The position numbers and the translations under genes were made by a program. DNA of 64,000 nt from Giardia muris. Its lineage: Eukaryota > Fornicata > Diplomonadida > Hexamitidae. Location: contig CM016928.1 in assembly GCA_006247105.1 (NCBI GenBank), positions 1,116,001 through 1,180,000 on the forward strand, read 5' to 3'. The notes below the pieces were generated by a model. It was not told where the DNA came from and made no database searches. It worked only from the letters and a program-made list of their open reading frames with translations. Positions 38,501-46,283 of the stretch are shown piece by piece. Position 1 is the stretch's first letter, and every line of letters begins with the position of its first letter.

Positions 38501-38752
38501 TGCGATGCTTCCGATCATGTCTGCGGGGAGGTCCTTCAGCTTGTCAGCCAGGGTCTTTGAGAACTGGATCGCCGCGGCGGTACGGACCGCGATCGGCTGC
38601 TGCGGGTTGGCCGCGACCTGGTACGCAAGAGAAATGAAGTTGTCGCGCCTCTTGAGGACCAGAATGCGCTCGGTCGCCGCCGTCACCGCCGCCTGATCGC
38701 TCTGGAGGGTGCTGGCGAAGAGCATGGCCAAGTCTTCCTCGCTGCCCCCCAT
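35516..38752 (-). CDS. Karyopherin-beta family nuclear transport receptor (importin/exportin)
   Basis: The 1,078-residue alpha-solenoid starts with an importin-beta N-terminal type repeat: EDLAMLFASTLQSDQAAVTAATERI-like text in the first 25 residues, followed by NFISLAYQVAANP and AVRTAAAIQFSKTLADK. The rest is a chain of HEAT-like helices. Length and composition fit exportins or importins; I could not assign the branch. It would carry cargo through nuclear pores under Ran-GTP control. Two starts are possible. ATG 38752 (MGGSEED) follows a purine-rich stretch; ATG 38779 overlaps the stop of the B-box gene as ATGA and adds nine residues. I chose the inner one because it opens the repeat. Confidence 0.7.
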   Translation of the reverse strand: MGGSEEDLAMLFASTLQSDQAAVTAATERILVLKRRDNFISLAYQVAANPQQPIAVRTAAAIQFSKTLADKLKDLPADMIGSIAVGVMRTAVEAAGCNGLGITRQMLEALASILEYVSLSYHAMVGMSIEAFVRGVYAEITSLVDGSSMAKIDVCIQMITILLQNATAESLRELHMEVASGFYNGCLYQLLQYLYGLPGDFTGFAISSLLEHIFACIHSFFTYSSTQAIVTSQAFETLIPVICLMLGKIGAGLGDTELRNAKDHALRILLQLASTHRYGARSSDGSVSPFLKVWLDNEETIGQIVLREFENCVNYDLWEDHVALESLFRLSCKLIESSATSGPYSPRAYALLFEHSEFILNNLLRMIYNAGELRIDRFDDSDLLVIDCLKHCMDFIAQFTLQLPSLAASVQREMECRINPLIEGDPQFVMSLATKDAQIQLFVGIILLRRGPGQSNFLTKGKVIFSALSMYQSLNPIVFEELAKLIINVTTEDVPQLVPFQENVTEYVGNLHELFTTTLQSGIKRIEAQDDFVSDLVYLLGCLYLLPETSFFQCRMLSGILARCVRNNMINMCNQRHLLLRSLFLIAGAQEQSAAGGMVTFCRVAFPGIPPEDGNFIVKHFLELPEIVAISTRPTTADAQQRKLAESVLETVMLVVTNISAISLDFEVTIVRLAFEYMAKDIRLSRSGFTLVNTMIRKFNESQPSYELLGQCFGFIDTYIAKFYARPMDYIFSNASHVEDMVADALPYLCVLISRLGMQEHSLTTLEPIISVIVALLRPRNSVVFICIGSFLLTRLLGEVATANVLRSQVFETCGPLLTAIVNDLVGTCNGLMTHNLVPDLKRCMMTAISIAYMTLLHTAHEQGAVQPLLQGTNPFGLKVVFFMAAWGIQDNEGNPYAPLRGWLANVTCYVADSLVELLKSDPSYTPVIVPLLTWAYILSVSWQNPHSLQSSHYPQLGFEHICNSGADMNALVVVLSNMNSDFTRFTTFSREKLLPLYEGFDSTPLRSFFELLPRQLLGEIRSVHLVSADSKQGNLRQALEQIDRGHLGDDFGQYLLSELGVGSGASLLQQNIANMRI

Positions 38753-38775
38753 CGTTCTGGAATCCGCTTTTTGGT

Positions 38776-39993
38776 TCATTTGCGAGGGACAAATATGTGC
38801 TTGTCCTGGATCTCACACGCCCTGTTGACGGCCTCGGGCGTGCAGGGCTGGCCACAGAACTGACAGACCATATCCCAGGCTTGTAGCTCATGGGCATACC
38901 CCTCGACCAGACTTCGCCATCGAAACAGTTCTGCTTCTGCATCCTGACGAATCCTAGTTATCTCTTCTTCATGCTGGTACAAGGGGACGACCGTGGGGTC
39001 CATCGGGGTGGGCCGAACCGAGTTGGATGGCACGTGTACCTCAGTATTGTCATGGCCACTATCAGTATCAACTTCTTGCGGTAAGTCGTGTATCTGTAAG
39101 TTCTCCTCGGTGACGGAGAGGAGGTCTGCCAGGTTGAGGGCTAGAAGAGACTCTGCCTGAGCCAGGAGCTGTGGGGCGGAGATCAAGACCTGAACGGGTG
39201 TCAACCGTTCATTGGTACGAGGCCCTAAGACGGCTGGTGTGACCCGTGCCGAGAGACACAAGCCGTGTAATGGGCGATCTGCTCGGGCCAAGATGGCTTC
39301 CATCTTCTCTATTCCCATCGCAATATTCCTGAGGGAATCGACATCATGTTGGCACAGTGCCGTTTTAAGACCAGCCGCACGGTTGAGACGAGCCAGGGTG
39401 CCTTCATACTTCATACGGATCCTACGCTCGATCTTTAAAGCAGTCTCAGATATCATGGTTTGGAGTCCTTGTACTCTAGAGATTTCATGCTTGACAGTTT
39501 GCTTCAGCGTGGTTAGTGGGCCGTACGTTAAGGCCGAAAGTCGACCCATGACATGTGTGAATGCCTCTTTCAATGGGAGGATGGTGTGCGGTGCTCCAGA
39601 ATGCATATCAATGCAGGCTTGACACAGAACCGTGTTACACGACGTGCAGAAGCGGTCTGCACGCTGCCCATGTATCCCACATTGCTGGCGATATAGCCCC
39701 GCCTCCCATGCCGATACTCTTTCATGCTCTTGTAATGCAATTTGCGTATGCAAAGTCCTATCACAGGAATCACAAAGTATCACCCGACAGGACAGACAAT
39801 AAACCCCCTCGGTGGCACTAGCCGTTCCGCAGTTCTCGCAAGGGTCTACAGGTTGTGTAGGAGTCATGGTGACCTGACTCGGGACCGGCTCCGAGGCCTC
39901 CCGTTTCCGACTCCCTCCCTCCCCACGGCTCCTCTGCTTCCGTGAGCTCCCAGATCTATGTTTGTGCGACCGAGACTTGTCTTTGGATTCCAT
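38776..39993 (-). CDS. Tandem B-box zinc-finger protein (TRIM-like, no RING)
   Basis: The 405-residue protein begins with a basic Ser/Arg/Lys tract (about residues 1-45). Two B-box-like zinc modules follow: one starts CENCGTASATEGVYCLSC and continues ILCDSCDRTLH; the second reads CGIHGQRADRFCTSCNTV, LCQACIDMH. This Cys/His order is typical of B-boxes in TRIM proteins. A helical region of about 100 residues follows, like the TRIM coiled coil. No RING is seen before the B-boxes. Near the C-terminus WDMVCQFCGQPC is an extra Cys pair. The ATG at 39993 is preferred because the longer frame begins with TTG. The role is unknown. Confidence 0.72.
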   Translation of the reverse strand: MESKDKSRSHKHRSGSSRKQRSRGEGGSRKREASEPVPSQVTMTPTQPVDPCENCGTASATEGVYCLSCRVILCDSCDRTLHTQIALQEHERVSAWEAGLYRQQCGIHGQRADRFCTSCNTVLCQACIDMHSGAPHTILPLKEAFTHVMGRLSALTYGPLTTLKQTVKHEISRVQGLQTMISETALKIERRIRMKYEGTLARLNRAAGLKTALCQHDVDSLRNIAMGIEKMEAILARADRPLHGLCLSARVTPAVLGPRTNERLTPVQVLISAPQLLAQAESLLALNLADLLSVTEENLQIHDLPQEVDTDSGHDNTEVHVPSNSVRPTPMDPTVVPLYQHEEEITRIRQDAEAELFRWRSLVEGYAHELQAWDMVCQFCGQPCTPEAVNRACEIQDKHIFVPRK

Positions 39994-40014
39994 CCCTAAC
40001 TTAGGCTCCAAAAA
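39994..40014. promoter_or_regulatory. 21-bp divergent promoter between B-box and coiled-coil genes
   Basis: The two ATGs are 21 bases apart (cctaacttaggctccaaaaa). The plus side has CCAAAAA directly at the ATG. The stretch contains the palindrome CTAACTTAG-like core CTAAnTTAG. Confidence 0.45.
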
Positions 40015-40818
40015 ATGCTCCCGTGCTTAAAGTCCCTCTTGACAATGGACATGGACTCCCTCCCCGGAGACGTGGACGCGCTCAAGAAGCTCGTGGGCAG
40101 CTTCAAGGAGGCTCTCGGGCGGCTATATATGGAGAAGACAGCTCTCGAGACCAAGAATCGCGAGCTGATCGAGGTGACCCATAAGAGCAACGAGTCCCTG
40201 AGGGCGGCTGAGGCGGAGATTAAGAGCATGCGTGCCAGCCTCGAGGAGCTTGCGAAGGCCCAGGAGGCGTCGGAGGACGCGAGGCTCAACGAGGCGGCAG
40301 TCCTCTCGGGAAACCCTGCCGCCGTAGGGCTCATGAGGGAATCTTTCGACTCGCACAATGGGACACCCGGGAGCCGTGGCCCGACGGTCGGGGTCGCGGC
40401 CGATGCGTTTGGGTCGCTCACAGACAATTCTGTCTTCAGTCGACCACCAGTCCTATGCACCGAGGATCCTGTACAAATCAGGTTTGGCCCACCGAACTCG
40501 GGAAGCTTTACTGGAGCTTCGCTTCAGATGGGGACGCCACAACAAGGAGGGCCGGTGCATACTAATCCCTTTGCCCTTCCAGGATCGTTCAGTGGGTATC
40601 CCATGCGAGGTTCGATGATGGGACCTGGGCAGAGTGCGACTGCGACGAAAACCCCGGACAACTTCGTCTCGGGTTCACTCACCCTTAAGGGGCGGTCGAG
40701 TGTACTGAGCACCAGTATAAGTCCGAGCAAGAGGAAGGTCCCGCTCCGTAAGGATGCCGATGAGAGCGAGAGTGATGATAGCCCGGCATTGCGTCTGAAG
40801 CCTGTCGAGGCAGACTAA
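40015..40818 (+). CDS. Small coiled-coil protein of unknown function
   Basis: I do not recognise this 267-residue protein. Residues 18-95 form one coiled coil (LKKLVGSFKEALGRLYMEK and following). The remainder is Gly/Pro/Ser/Thr-rich and probably disordered, with a basic cluster SPSKRKVPLRKDADESESDD near the C-terminus that could be a nuclear localisation or phosphorylation site. The ATG at 40015 directly follows ccaaaaa; an in-frame ATG at 40045 is an alternative start and would remove ten hydrophobic residues. Confidence 0.65.
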   Translation: MLPCLKSLLTMDMDSLPGDVDALKKLVGSFKEALGRLYMEKTALETKNRELIEVTHKSNESLRAAEAEIKSMRASLEELAKAQEASEDARLNEAAVLSGNPAAVGLMRESFDSHNGTPGSRGPTVGVAADAFGSLTDNSVFSRPPVLCTEDPVQIRFGPPNSGSFTGASLQMGTPQQGGPVHTNPFALPGSFSGYPMRGSMMGPGQSATATKTPDNFVSGSLTLKGRSSVLSTSISPSKRKVPLRKDADESESDDSPALRLKPVEAD

Positions 40819-40819
40819 G

Positions 40820-40826
40820 AGTAAAC
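40820..40826 (+). promoter_or_regulatory. Polyadenylation signal AGTAAAC
   Basis: AGTAAAC starts two bases after the TAA of the small coiled-coil gene, a perfect AGTRAAY match. Confidence 0.6.
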
Positions 40827-40880
40827 GTTACTACTGTCAGCAGCCGCGTTGCCCTCGTACTCTACGGAAGGGGACTTTAA

Positions 40881-43358
40881 ATGGACGGGCTGGCGCGATT
40901 GAGGAAGCTTCAGGCCGAAACTATGGAGGAGACACGGATCGATGATATTATCGTCGCGACAAGTCAGGTTCGACACGTTGATGATGTCTCCATAGCACCA
41001 CGTCTTCCGCCGAAGCGGCGTGACGCTCACCCACGAGCCAGCACCACACGGGGATCAACGACGACCCATAATACTGAAGCAGATACTCCCTCAGCAGGAT
41101 CGATTTCTACGACTCAAAGGAAAGAGCCAGTCGTATCAACAGCTGTAGTCGGGACGAGCGTTACGCTAGCCCCGACGGCTTTACCTCCACAAACGGGTGG
41201 CCAGCTTGGGTCTGGTGCCCCGACACCATTTAGGCCGACGTCCGCCGGGACAACTCCATTCATCAACAACCTATCTATTGCGAGCACATATAAGCAAGCG
41301 ATGGGGATCAACGACGAGTTACTCTATACGGTCCTAGAAAAGCTCAAACATAAGTTCGTGGACCTGGATGTTCGGAAGGTGCAGACAACAGCCTTCATGA
41401 ATGTCATCAACTCCAACGTCACCGATTATCATAAGGCAGCCTTTGGTCCTGACCTGATGTCTGCCTGGTCCCATTACTTATGGTTAGCCCTTTGGGGCTT
41501 CCTCATCGGAACCTCTTTCGCCCTTCTCATAGTCTTTGGAGGCATCAAGATCTTCTTTGGGGTGATGACCATCTTGTTTTACATCTTCATTGTCCTCGAA
41601 TACGTACTGATGTTCGCCGCCCTCAAACTAGGACAATACTCCCCCTTACCAACACCTACCGTTGAGACCGAAGACGGACATAAAGGGTTCTTGCAAGTAA
41701 CCCCGGGGAAGATCGCCTTGATCATCCCGCTCGGCTGGGGGATTCGTGGTCTTAATGCCGAGCAAAAGAATCGGAAGCGCCAAGCGAAATTGGACGTCTT
41801 GACGAACACGATCGCTGGTGCCCTGAACGTCTTTCACCCAACCGATATCTTCATCCTACACAACTCATCTGATCAAGAACTTCCAGACCCCGTCGTGATG
41901 GAGTGCTGTGCAGGGCGCGCTGTGTACGTTCCCCTGGCCATAGGTTCGAAGTCTTGTTCCGCATACTATGGTGCCATCTTATCAAATTGGCTAGGATATG
42001 AGTTCTGCTTGATTATGGATGACGATACAATCCTTCCACGCGAGTTGGCGGCGGTCCTTGGAGGAGAATTGAGTTGCGACGCCTATGCCATCGCCATCGC
42101 CGCAGCTTATAATGAAACTGAAGGGTCCACGGAGACATTGAGCAAGACGAGCAAGATGATCGTCGGATTGCAAGATATCGAGTATAAGCTCTCAGACCTC
42201 TCGAAGCTGACGCAATATAATTACACCTCAACCTCTTCCGTGCTCGCCCCTCACGGTGCCATCAACATTTGGAAAACTTCCCTCTTGAATAGGATCATGG
42301 CGGAACACAACGGGATCTTCCATGGCGAAGATTACCAGATGGGTTTGGCCATGCGCAAGCTCTTCCCTAACATGCGCCTTGGCTTCATCTCCTCCGCCAT
42401 CGTCAATACGGTCGCCCCAACCACATGGAAGGACCTCTATACCCAGCGAGCCACCTCCTGGGACCTTGCAGCTCAACAGTTCCTTTGGGGTGGTTTCTGC
42501 GCTAGTCCAAAGAGCGGGTTCTATGGACAGGTGATTTGTTGCCTCCCATGTAGCATAGATAACTTCTACTTGCGAGTCATCACGCTAGAAGACGTCTGGA
42601 CCGTCATCCAGGACTACTTCCGCTACCCCTTCACCCTTTACCAGATCATTTTGTCCATCGTCATTCGCAGCTTCAACTGGGTCATCTTCATCATGTACAT
42701 GATCGTGTTCGTCGCTCAGTGGATCATTGCCACGTCTCTTGAGTATATCAAGTTCCGGCCACGTCCGGACTTGCAAGTTCCGCGCGAGTCGCGCTTGGCT
42801 GCAGTCTTGATGTTCCCGGTCTACCGTTTCCTCTTCAGCTTCGTTCGGGTCAATGCCCTCTTCAGGTTCTTCTTCAAGTTCGAATCCATCAAACGTGGTG
42901 CCATTAGTATCAAGGAGATGAACTTACCAGCGCCCAAGGAGCTTCCCCTACTATATCCTGGACTAACACCGCACGACCATGTCGAGGTGGCCGGCAGCGG
43001 GGTCATTCATACCAGAAAGGAGCTTGACGAGGGTCTTATTCGTGACATTATCAACATTGCCTTGAGAGAGCAAAAGACCCCACGAACTAAGGACTTCGCC
43101 GCCGCAACCGCGCGCATCGCCCAGAAGTCCGTCTCCGAGAACCGTCTGAACCTCAACCGCCACCTCCCTGGAGCGCCAAGCGCTCCAATGAGTACTTGTG
43201 GTCTTGAAGAGAAAGCATCAACGACCGAGTACTTGCGGCGTTTGGGGACAGTTAGAACGCCCTCCTCAGTTGGTACGGGGGTAAGACCCTCCAGTAAGTT
43301 CCCCTCTGCACGCGTCGAGGCTGGAGAACCACCCGCGACAGGCGGTGTGGATTGGTGA
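40881..43358 (+). CDS. Multi-pass family-2 glycosyltransferase (polysaccharide-synthase-like)
   Basis: The 825-residue protein has a Thr/Ser-rich cytosolic N-terminus (1-185) and two or three membrane helices at about 190-245 (WLALWGFLIGTSFALLIVFG, then FFGVMTILFYIFIVLEYVL). The GT-A catalytic domain has IMDDDTILP (Asp cluster near 380), HGAINIWK, the acceptor-side GEDYQMG (near 482) and a QRATSWD box (near 522) in place of QxxRW. More membrane helices follow at 583-625 and about 640-668, and a cytosolic tail. This is the layout of hyaluronan, chitin and cellulose synthases, which polymerise and export sugars. Sugar and product cannot be read from sequence; in Giardia the cyst-wall beta-1,3-GalNAc polymer is an obvious possibility. 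The ATG follows gactttaa. Confidence 0.78.
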   Translation: MDGLARLRKLQAETMEETRIDDIIVATSQVRHVDDVSIAPRLPPKRRDAHPRASTTRGSTTTHNTEADTPSAGSISTTQRKEPVVSTAVVGTSVTLAPTALPPQTGGQLGSGAPTPFRPTSAGTTPFINNLSIASTYKQAMGINDELLYTVLEKLKHKFVDLDVRKVQTTAFMNVINSNVTDYHKAAFGPDLMSAWSHYLWLALWGFLIGTSFALLIVFGGIKIFFGVMTILFYIFIVLEYVLMFAALKLGQYSPLPTPTVETEDGHKGFLQVTPGKIALIIPLGWGIRGLNAEQKNRKRQAKLDVLTNTIAGALNVFHPTDIFILHNSSDQELPDPVVMECCAGRAVYVPLAIGSKSCSAYYGAILSNWLGYEFCLIMDDDTILPRELAAVLGGELSCDAYAIAIAAAYNETEGSTETLSKTSKMIVGLQDIEYKLSDLSKLTQYNYTSTSSVLAPHGAINIWKTSLLNRIMAEHNGIFHGEDYQMGLAMRKLFPNMRLGFISSAIVNTVAPTTWKDLYTQRATSWDLAAQQFLWGGFCASPKSGFYGQVICCLPCSIDNFYLRVITLEDVWTVIQDYFRYPFTLYQIILSIVIRSFNWVIFIMYMIVFVAQWIIATSLEYIKFRPRPDLQVPRESRLAAVLMFPVYRFLFSFVRVNALFRFFFKFESIKRGAISIKEMNLPAPKELPLLYPGLTPHDHVEVAGSGVIHTRKELDEGLIRDIINIALREQKTPRTKDFAAATARIAQKSVSENRLNLNRHLPGAPSAPMSTCGLEEKASTTEYLRRLGTVRTPSSVGTGVRPSSKFPSARVEAGEPPATGGVDW

Positions 43359-43364
43359 CGAAAA

Positions 43365-44777
43365 ATGCCGAATCAAGTCACCATCCCGCGAGGTTCGGGC
43401 CTACTACTCGACTTACAGAGGGGTGAGCATGTCGATATTATCGTTGAAAGCGGCGAGATCGAATATGAAGGTCATTATCTTAAGACCGACTCGAAGTTGT
43501 GCGTCGCAAACCATGCCAAGCTTTTGCTCGCCATCTACGAGGATGCAACGTTACAGTTGGTCTGTTCGAGTGATGAGGTCGTCATCATTCCTCTTAAAGG
43601 ACTCCTGGATAGACTCGAACCCTTTGCCAACGAGATTAGCTCACTTAGTACAACCGGCCTTATCCCATGGTTGTACCTGGTTGGACGGCACCCTGTGGAG
43701 CGGAACCTCATCATACAGCAGCTAGTCCATTGGTACTCGCGTCTAGGCTTCCGAGTCATCTTACTCAACGCTGATGGTGAGCACCCTTGTATCTTTGTCC
43801 CGGGGACTGCCACATTGGCGGAATATAGTGGCCATATTCATGATTATCATTTCTGTCCGGATAGTTACGTGGTCCCAATCGAAGGGTTGAAGTCCTCAAG
43901 ATTGCCCAATGTTTTATTATCTAGACAGCGTCTGTTCAATATAATCCCGACGGTCGTCATCATCTGCCTTCCTAAGTTCGTCGATACGCCAAAGGGGCGC
44001 CTGGAGATTCATTCCTATCTGCAAACTCTTCTTCCGGCGAAATCAGAAACGTTTCAAGTGTTACAGGCTGAAGCCGAGCAGTTGGACCTATCTCGGCTTC
44101 ATAACTTGGCACGGTTGACCATGGCTGGGAAGGAAGCACAACAGTACTTGAGGAAGGTTGTTCCTTTGTTGATCTCCATTGATGTCCTAGGATCCTTGGT
44201 CCCAACGATAGAACACCTTCACCTGGCTTATCATGAGCTGCGCATACCTCCCTTCTTGGCGGATCTAGCTCTCCCGACAATCGACGACCGTCTAACTGAA
44301 TACTTCTATGGTCCTTCGGGTCGGATAGCCTTCCAGCCTATTACTAAGCGCTTTAAGCTCGTCAAACATCCCTCTCAATCGGTGGTATCCGAGACCGTGC
44401 AAAATTGCCTTTGTGTCCAACTCAATACCTTCTCCTACCGTCTTTTGGAGTCTGTGACTGAATGTTCGATCCTTCGTTCGGATGAGGTGGATGAGGAGAG
44501 TCTTCTCAACAGAGTCTGCCTGATACCTCTTATTGAGGATCCGGAAGACGTTCATTTCTTCTTGTCGAAGCAGAAGGGAGGTACTCTTGATGTGGAGCTA
44601 CCGGGAGATGCCCTTACCGAGATCATGTTGCGCGTGACAGTTGTGGGGTGTTGTCTCATTCGAGGCGTCAAGTCGATCGATGATGACACATTCTTGGACC
44701 TCTTATTACCACGCGAAGCACCCTTCCCTCAATACTTCATCCTTCTAGTCACGGAGCATTACGCAGGAATCGAATAA
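43365..44777 (+). CDS. CLP1: Clp1 homologue lacking the P-loop (pre-mRNA 3' processing / RNA kinase family)
   Basis: The 470-residue protein follows Clp1: a beta-rich N-terminal domain (LQRGEHVDIIVESGEIEYEG), a central P-loop-like fold, and a C-terminal domain with DDRLTEYFYGPSGRIAFQP, matching the Clp1 phrase DERIREYFYG. In the end domain VKSIDDDTFLDLLLP is followed by PFPQYFILLV. At the ATP site, where Clp1 has GPTDVGKST, this protein has VGRHPVERN (residues 106-114), so neither Gly-Lys-Ser nor Thr is present and RNA 5'-kinase activity is unlikely. Yeast Clp1 is also inactive but keeps ATP binding. It could act as a scaffold with Pcf11 in cleavage. The ATG follows cgaaaa, six bases after the stop of the glycosyltransferase. 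Confidence 0.8.
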   Translation: MPNQVTIPRGSGLLLDLQRGEHVDIIVESGEIEYEGHYLKTDSKLCVANHAKLLLAIYEDATLQLVCSSDEVVIIPLKGLLDRLEPFANEISSLSTTGLIPWLYLVGRHPVERNLIIQQLVHWYSRLGFRVILLNADGEHPCIFVPGTATLAEYSGHIHDYHFCPDSYVVPIEGLKSSRLPNVLLSRQRLFNIIPTVVIICLPKFVDTPKGRLEIHSYLQTLLPAKSETFQVLQAEAEQLDLSRLHNLARLTMAGKEAQQYLRKVVPLLISIDVLGSLVPTIEHLHLAYHELRIPPFLADLALPTIDDRLTEYFYGPSGRIAFQPITKRFKLVKHPSQSVVSETVQNCLCVQLNTFSYRLLESVTECSILRSDEVDEESLLNRVCLIPLIEDPEDVHFFLSKQKGGTLDVELPGDALTEIMLRVTVVGCCLIRGVKSIDDDTFLDLLLPREAPFPQYFILLVTEHYAGIE

Positions 44778-44794
44778 AGGCAACCCTTCCACTC

Positions 44795-44801
44795 ATTCAC
44801 T
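44795..44801 (-). promoter_or_regulatory. Polyadenylation signal AGTGAAT
   Basis: AGTGAAT lies eight bases after the TAA of superoxide reductase on the minus strand, in the 32-bp gap to the convergent Clp1 gene. Confidence 0.6.
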
Positions 44802-44809
44802 CGTCGGGG

Positions 44810-45145
44810 TTAGAGCTCGAGATAGTTCTCCCAGTTCCCATGGAGGTTACAGTACGATACGGCAAGCAAGCCCTTGTACTTCTCGATCTCCGAGACGCGG
44901 AACGTCGCGACCGGCTCTCCCAGTCCAGGCCAAAGCTGTTGGCACCCGATCTCGAGGTGGATCCCGCCCTCCTTCGTAACGCCATAGAGACGGATGGTCC
45001 CGATGTAATGCTTCTCGGTCGCAGGGTGCATTACCGTCGCACCACACCTGATCGAAACCTCGTTCCCCTTCAGTTCCATACATGGGACATGCTTCTCCTT
45101 CGTCTTCTCCTCATCGGCACGGTGCAAGAAGTTCGCCAGCGACAT
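44810..45145 (-). CDS. Superoxide reductase (neelaredoxin type)
   Basis: The 111-residue protein is a single iron-site superoxide reductase. It has EKHVP (Glu17, Lys18, His19), His40 in VMHP, His46 in KHYIG, Cys99 and His102 in SYCNLHGNWEN, that is, the complete four-His one-Cys site plus the catalytic Glu-Lys pair. There is no N-terminal desulforedoxin domain, so it is the one-iron form. The enzyme reduces superoxide to hydrogen peroxide without making O2, which suits anaerobes. It is known in Giardia and of prokaryotic type, most likely acquired laterally. The ATG follows tgggattaaa, a strong initiator. Confidence 0.95.
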   Translation of the reverse strand: MSLANFLHRADEEKTKEKHVPCMELKGNEVSIRCGATVMHPATEKHYIGTIRLYGVTKEGGIHLEIGCQQLWPGLGEPVATFRVSEIEKYKGLLAVSYCNLHGNWENYLEL

Positions 45146-45211
45146 TTTAATCCCAGGTGTGACACGGATAACCAGAAATATAGCTTGTGGCTAGGAACCG
45201 CCCAGCCGTAG

Positions 45212-45958
45212 CTACACAAGGCCGCGGAACCACGCCTCCTCCGCACCCGTAAGGAAGATCGTGCTCCTCAACCGTTGTTGGGAAAACGTATCCGTAGTTA
45301 GAAAGACGTTAAGAGCTTCGCCATTGTACCCCTTTTGCAACGCTTCCGCAAGCGCAAGACTGAACCTATCGACAAGGGGGATCCCCGTGAGAGGCTCGTG
45401 CTGGATACTAAGGCTTGCCTCGCCAGTAAGAGAACTACCCACCCCTGTATACCATAACTTCCCCGGGAGAATCGATACAAACGCTTCTGCATGACAAGAG
45501 TCAACCAAGAGGATCACCCTGCGGAAAAGATCCCGTCCATGAGCGTCCAGAAGAGCCCGTTCCAGGTCTTTCTTGTAGAGAAGCTGTGTGTCTTGGAACC
45601 GGATAAAACCTGGAGAGCCATGCCCCGCAATGAATATCATAAGAGTGTCTGCACACCCCTCTCTCCACAGGTGGTCCCGAATGTACCTGAGCAGAAGACT
45701 TGGAGATACACTATGAGCTGGCGCCGCAGAAGGAATCCATCCGGGATCGCGTTCTAATAGGTTCCGACCCGCACGTCTAGTTTCCGCGGCTGATAGCACC
45801 ACTATCCTATCTACAAGGCCTGCGTCGAGAAAGGCCTTCGAAACGAGCTGAACGTCATAGCTATGTCGACCATCGTGTGGTCCCCGGGACGTATCAACCG
45901 ATAGAAGTACCGTCAACTCCCCAAGGACTACAGCGATGAGTGGTAGACAGAATATCAT
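45212..45958 (-). CDS. PIGK: GPI-anchor transamidase catalytic subunit GPI8/PIG-K, short form
   Basis: The 248-residue product starts with a hydrophobic signal peptide (MIFCLPLIAVVLGELTVLL). It has the caspase-like C13 fold with VDTSR, then His113 in IAGHGSPGFIRFQDTQLL and Cys155 in LVDSCHAEAF as the catalytic dyad. SSLTGEASLS follows, as in PIG-K (SSQVGEDSLS). The enzyme cuts precursor C-termini in the ER and attaches GPI. Human and yeast forms have about 400 residues with a C-terminal membrane span; here the protein ends after the fold, with no membrane helix. Asparaginyl endopeptidase (legumain) is the alternative, but FxDT and context fit GPI8. The ATG follows cggaggaaa. Confidence 0.87.
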   Translation of the reverse strand: MIFCLPLIAVVLGELTVLLSVDTSRGPHDGRHSYDVQLVSKAFLDAGLVDRIVVLSAAETRRAGRNLLERDPGWIPSAAPAHSVSPSLLLRYIRDHLWREGCADTLMIFIAGHGSPGFIRFQDTQLLYKKDLERALLDAHGRDLFRRVILLVDSCHAEAFVSILPGKLWYTGVGSSLTGEASLSIQHEPLTGIPLVDRFSLALAEALQKGYNGEALNVFLTTDTFSQQRLRSTIFLTGAEEAWFRGLV

Positions 45959-46283
45959 TTTCCTCCGAGACCTATGACATTACAGTTCGATAGTGATGCC
46001 CTACACCCTATATAGTAGCTCCAAAAGCCCTTCTTTCTCATTTGAGTTCCTCACCTCTTTCAATTATGACGGAGAATAAGGAGCCTCCGCACAGCTCATA
46101 AGTCGCCCTTCTCTTAACAGTGAAGAGAGGGTATGGCTTCCTTCTCAAGAAGCATACCAACTCGGGAGCGGTCATCTCCTATATCGTTAGAGTTTCATTT
46201 GGCTATCTGACCTTTAGAGCCTTCCAATTCTTGTCCCCATGAAAGGACTGCAATGACCTTGAGATATTTACATCAAGCCGAGA
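45959..46283. other. Intergenic region without recognised gene
   Basis: In these 325 bp I see no coding frame, RNA gene or repeat. The right part lies beyond the stop of the pseudokinase frame, the left part is the promoter side of GPI8. Confidence 0.5.

Noticed and set aside
38753..38779. Longer start of the karyopherin overlapping the B-box stop (ATGA)
   Set aside because: It is possible but adds only nine polar residues; kept as alternative, not as main start.
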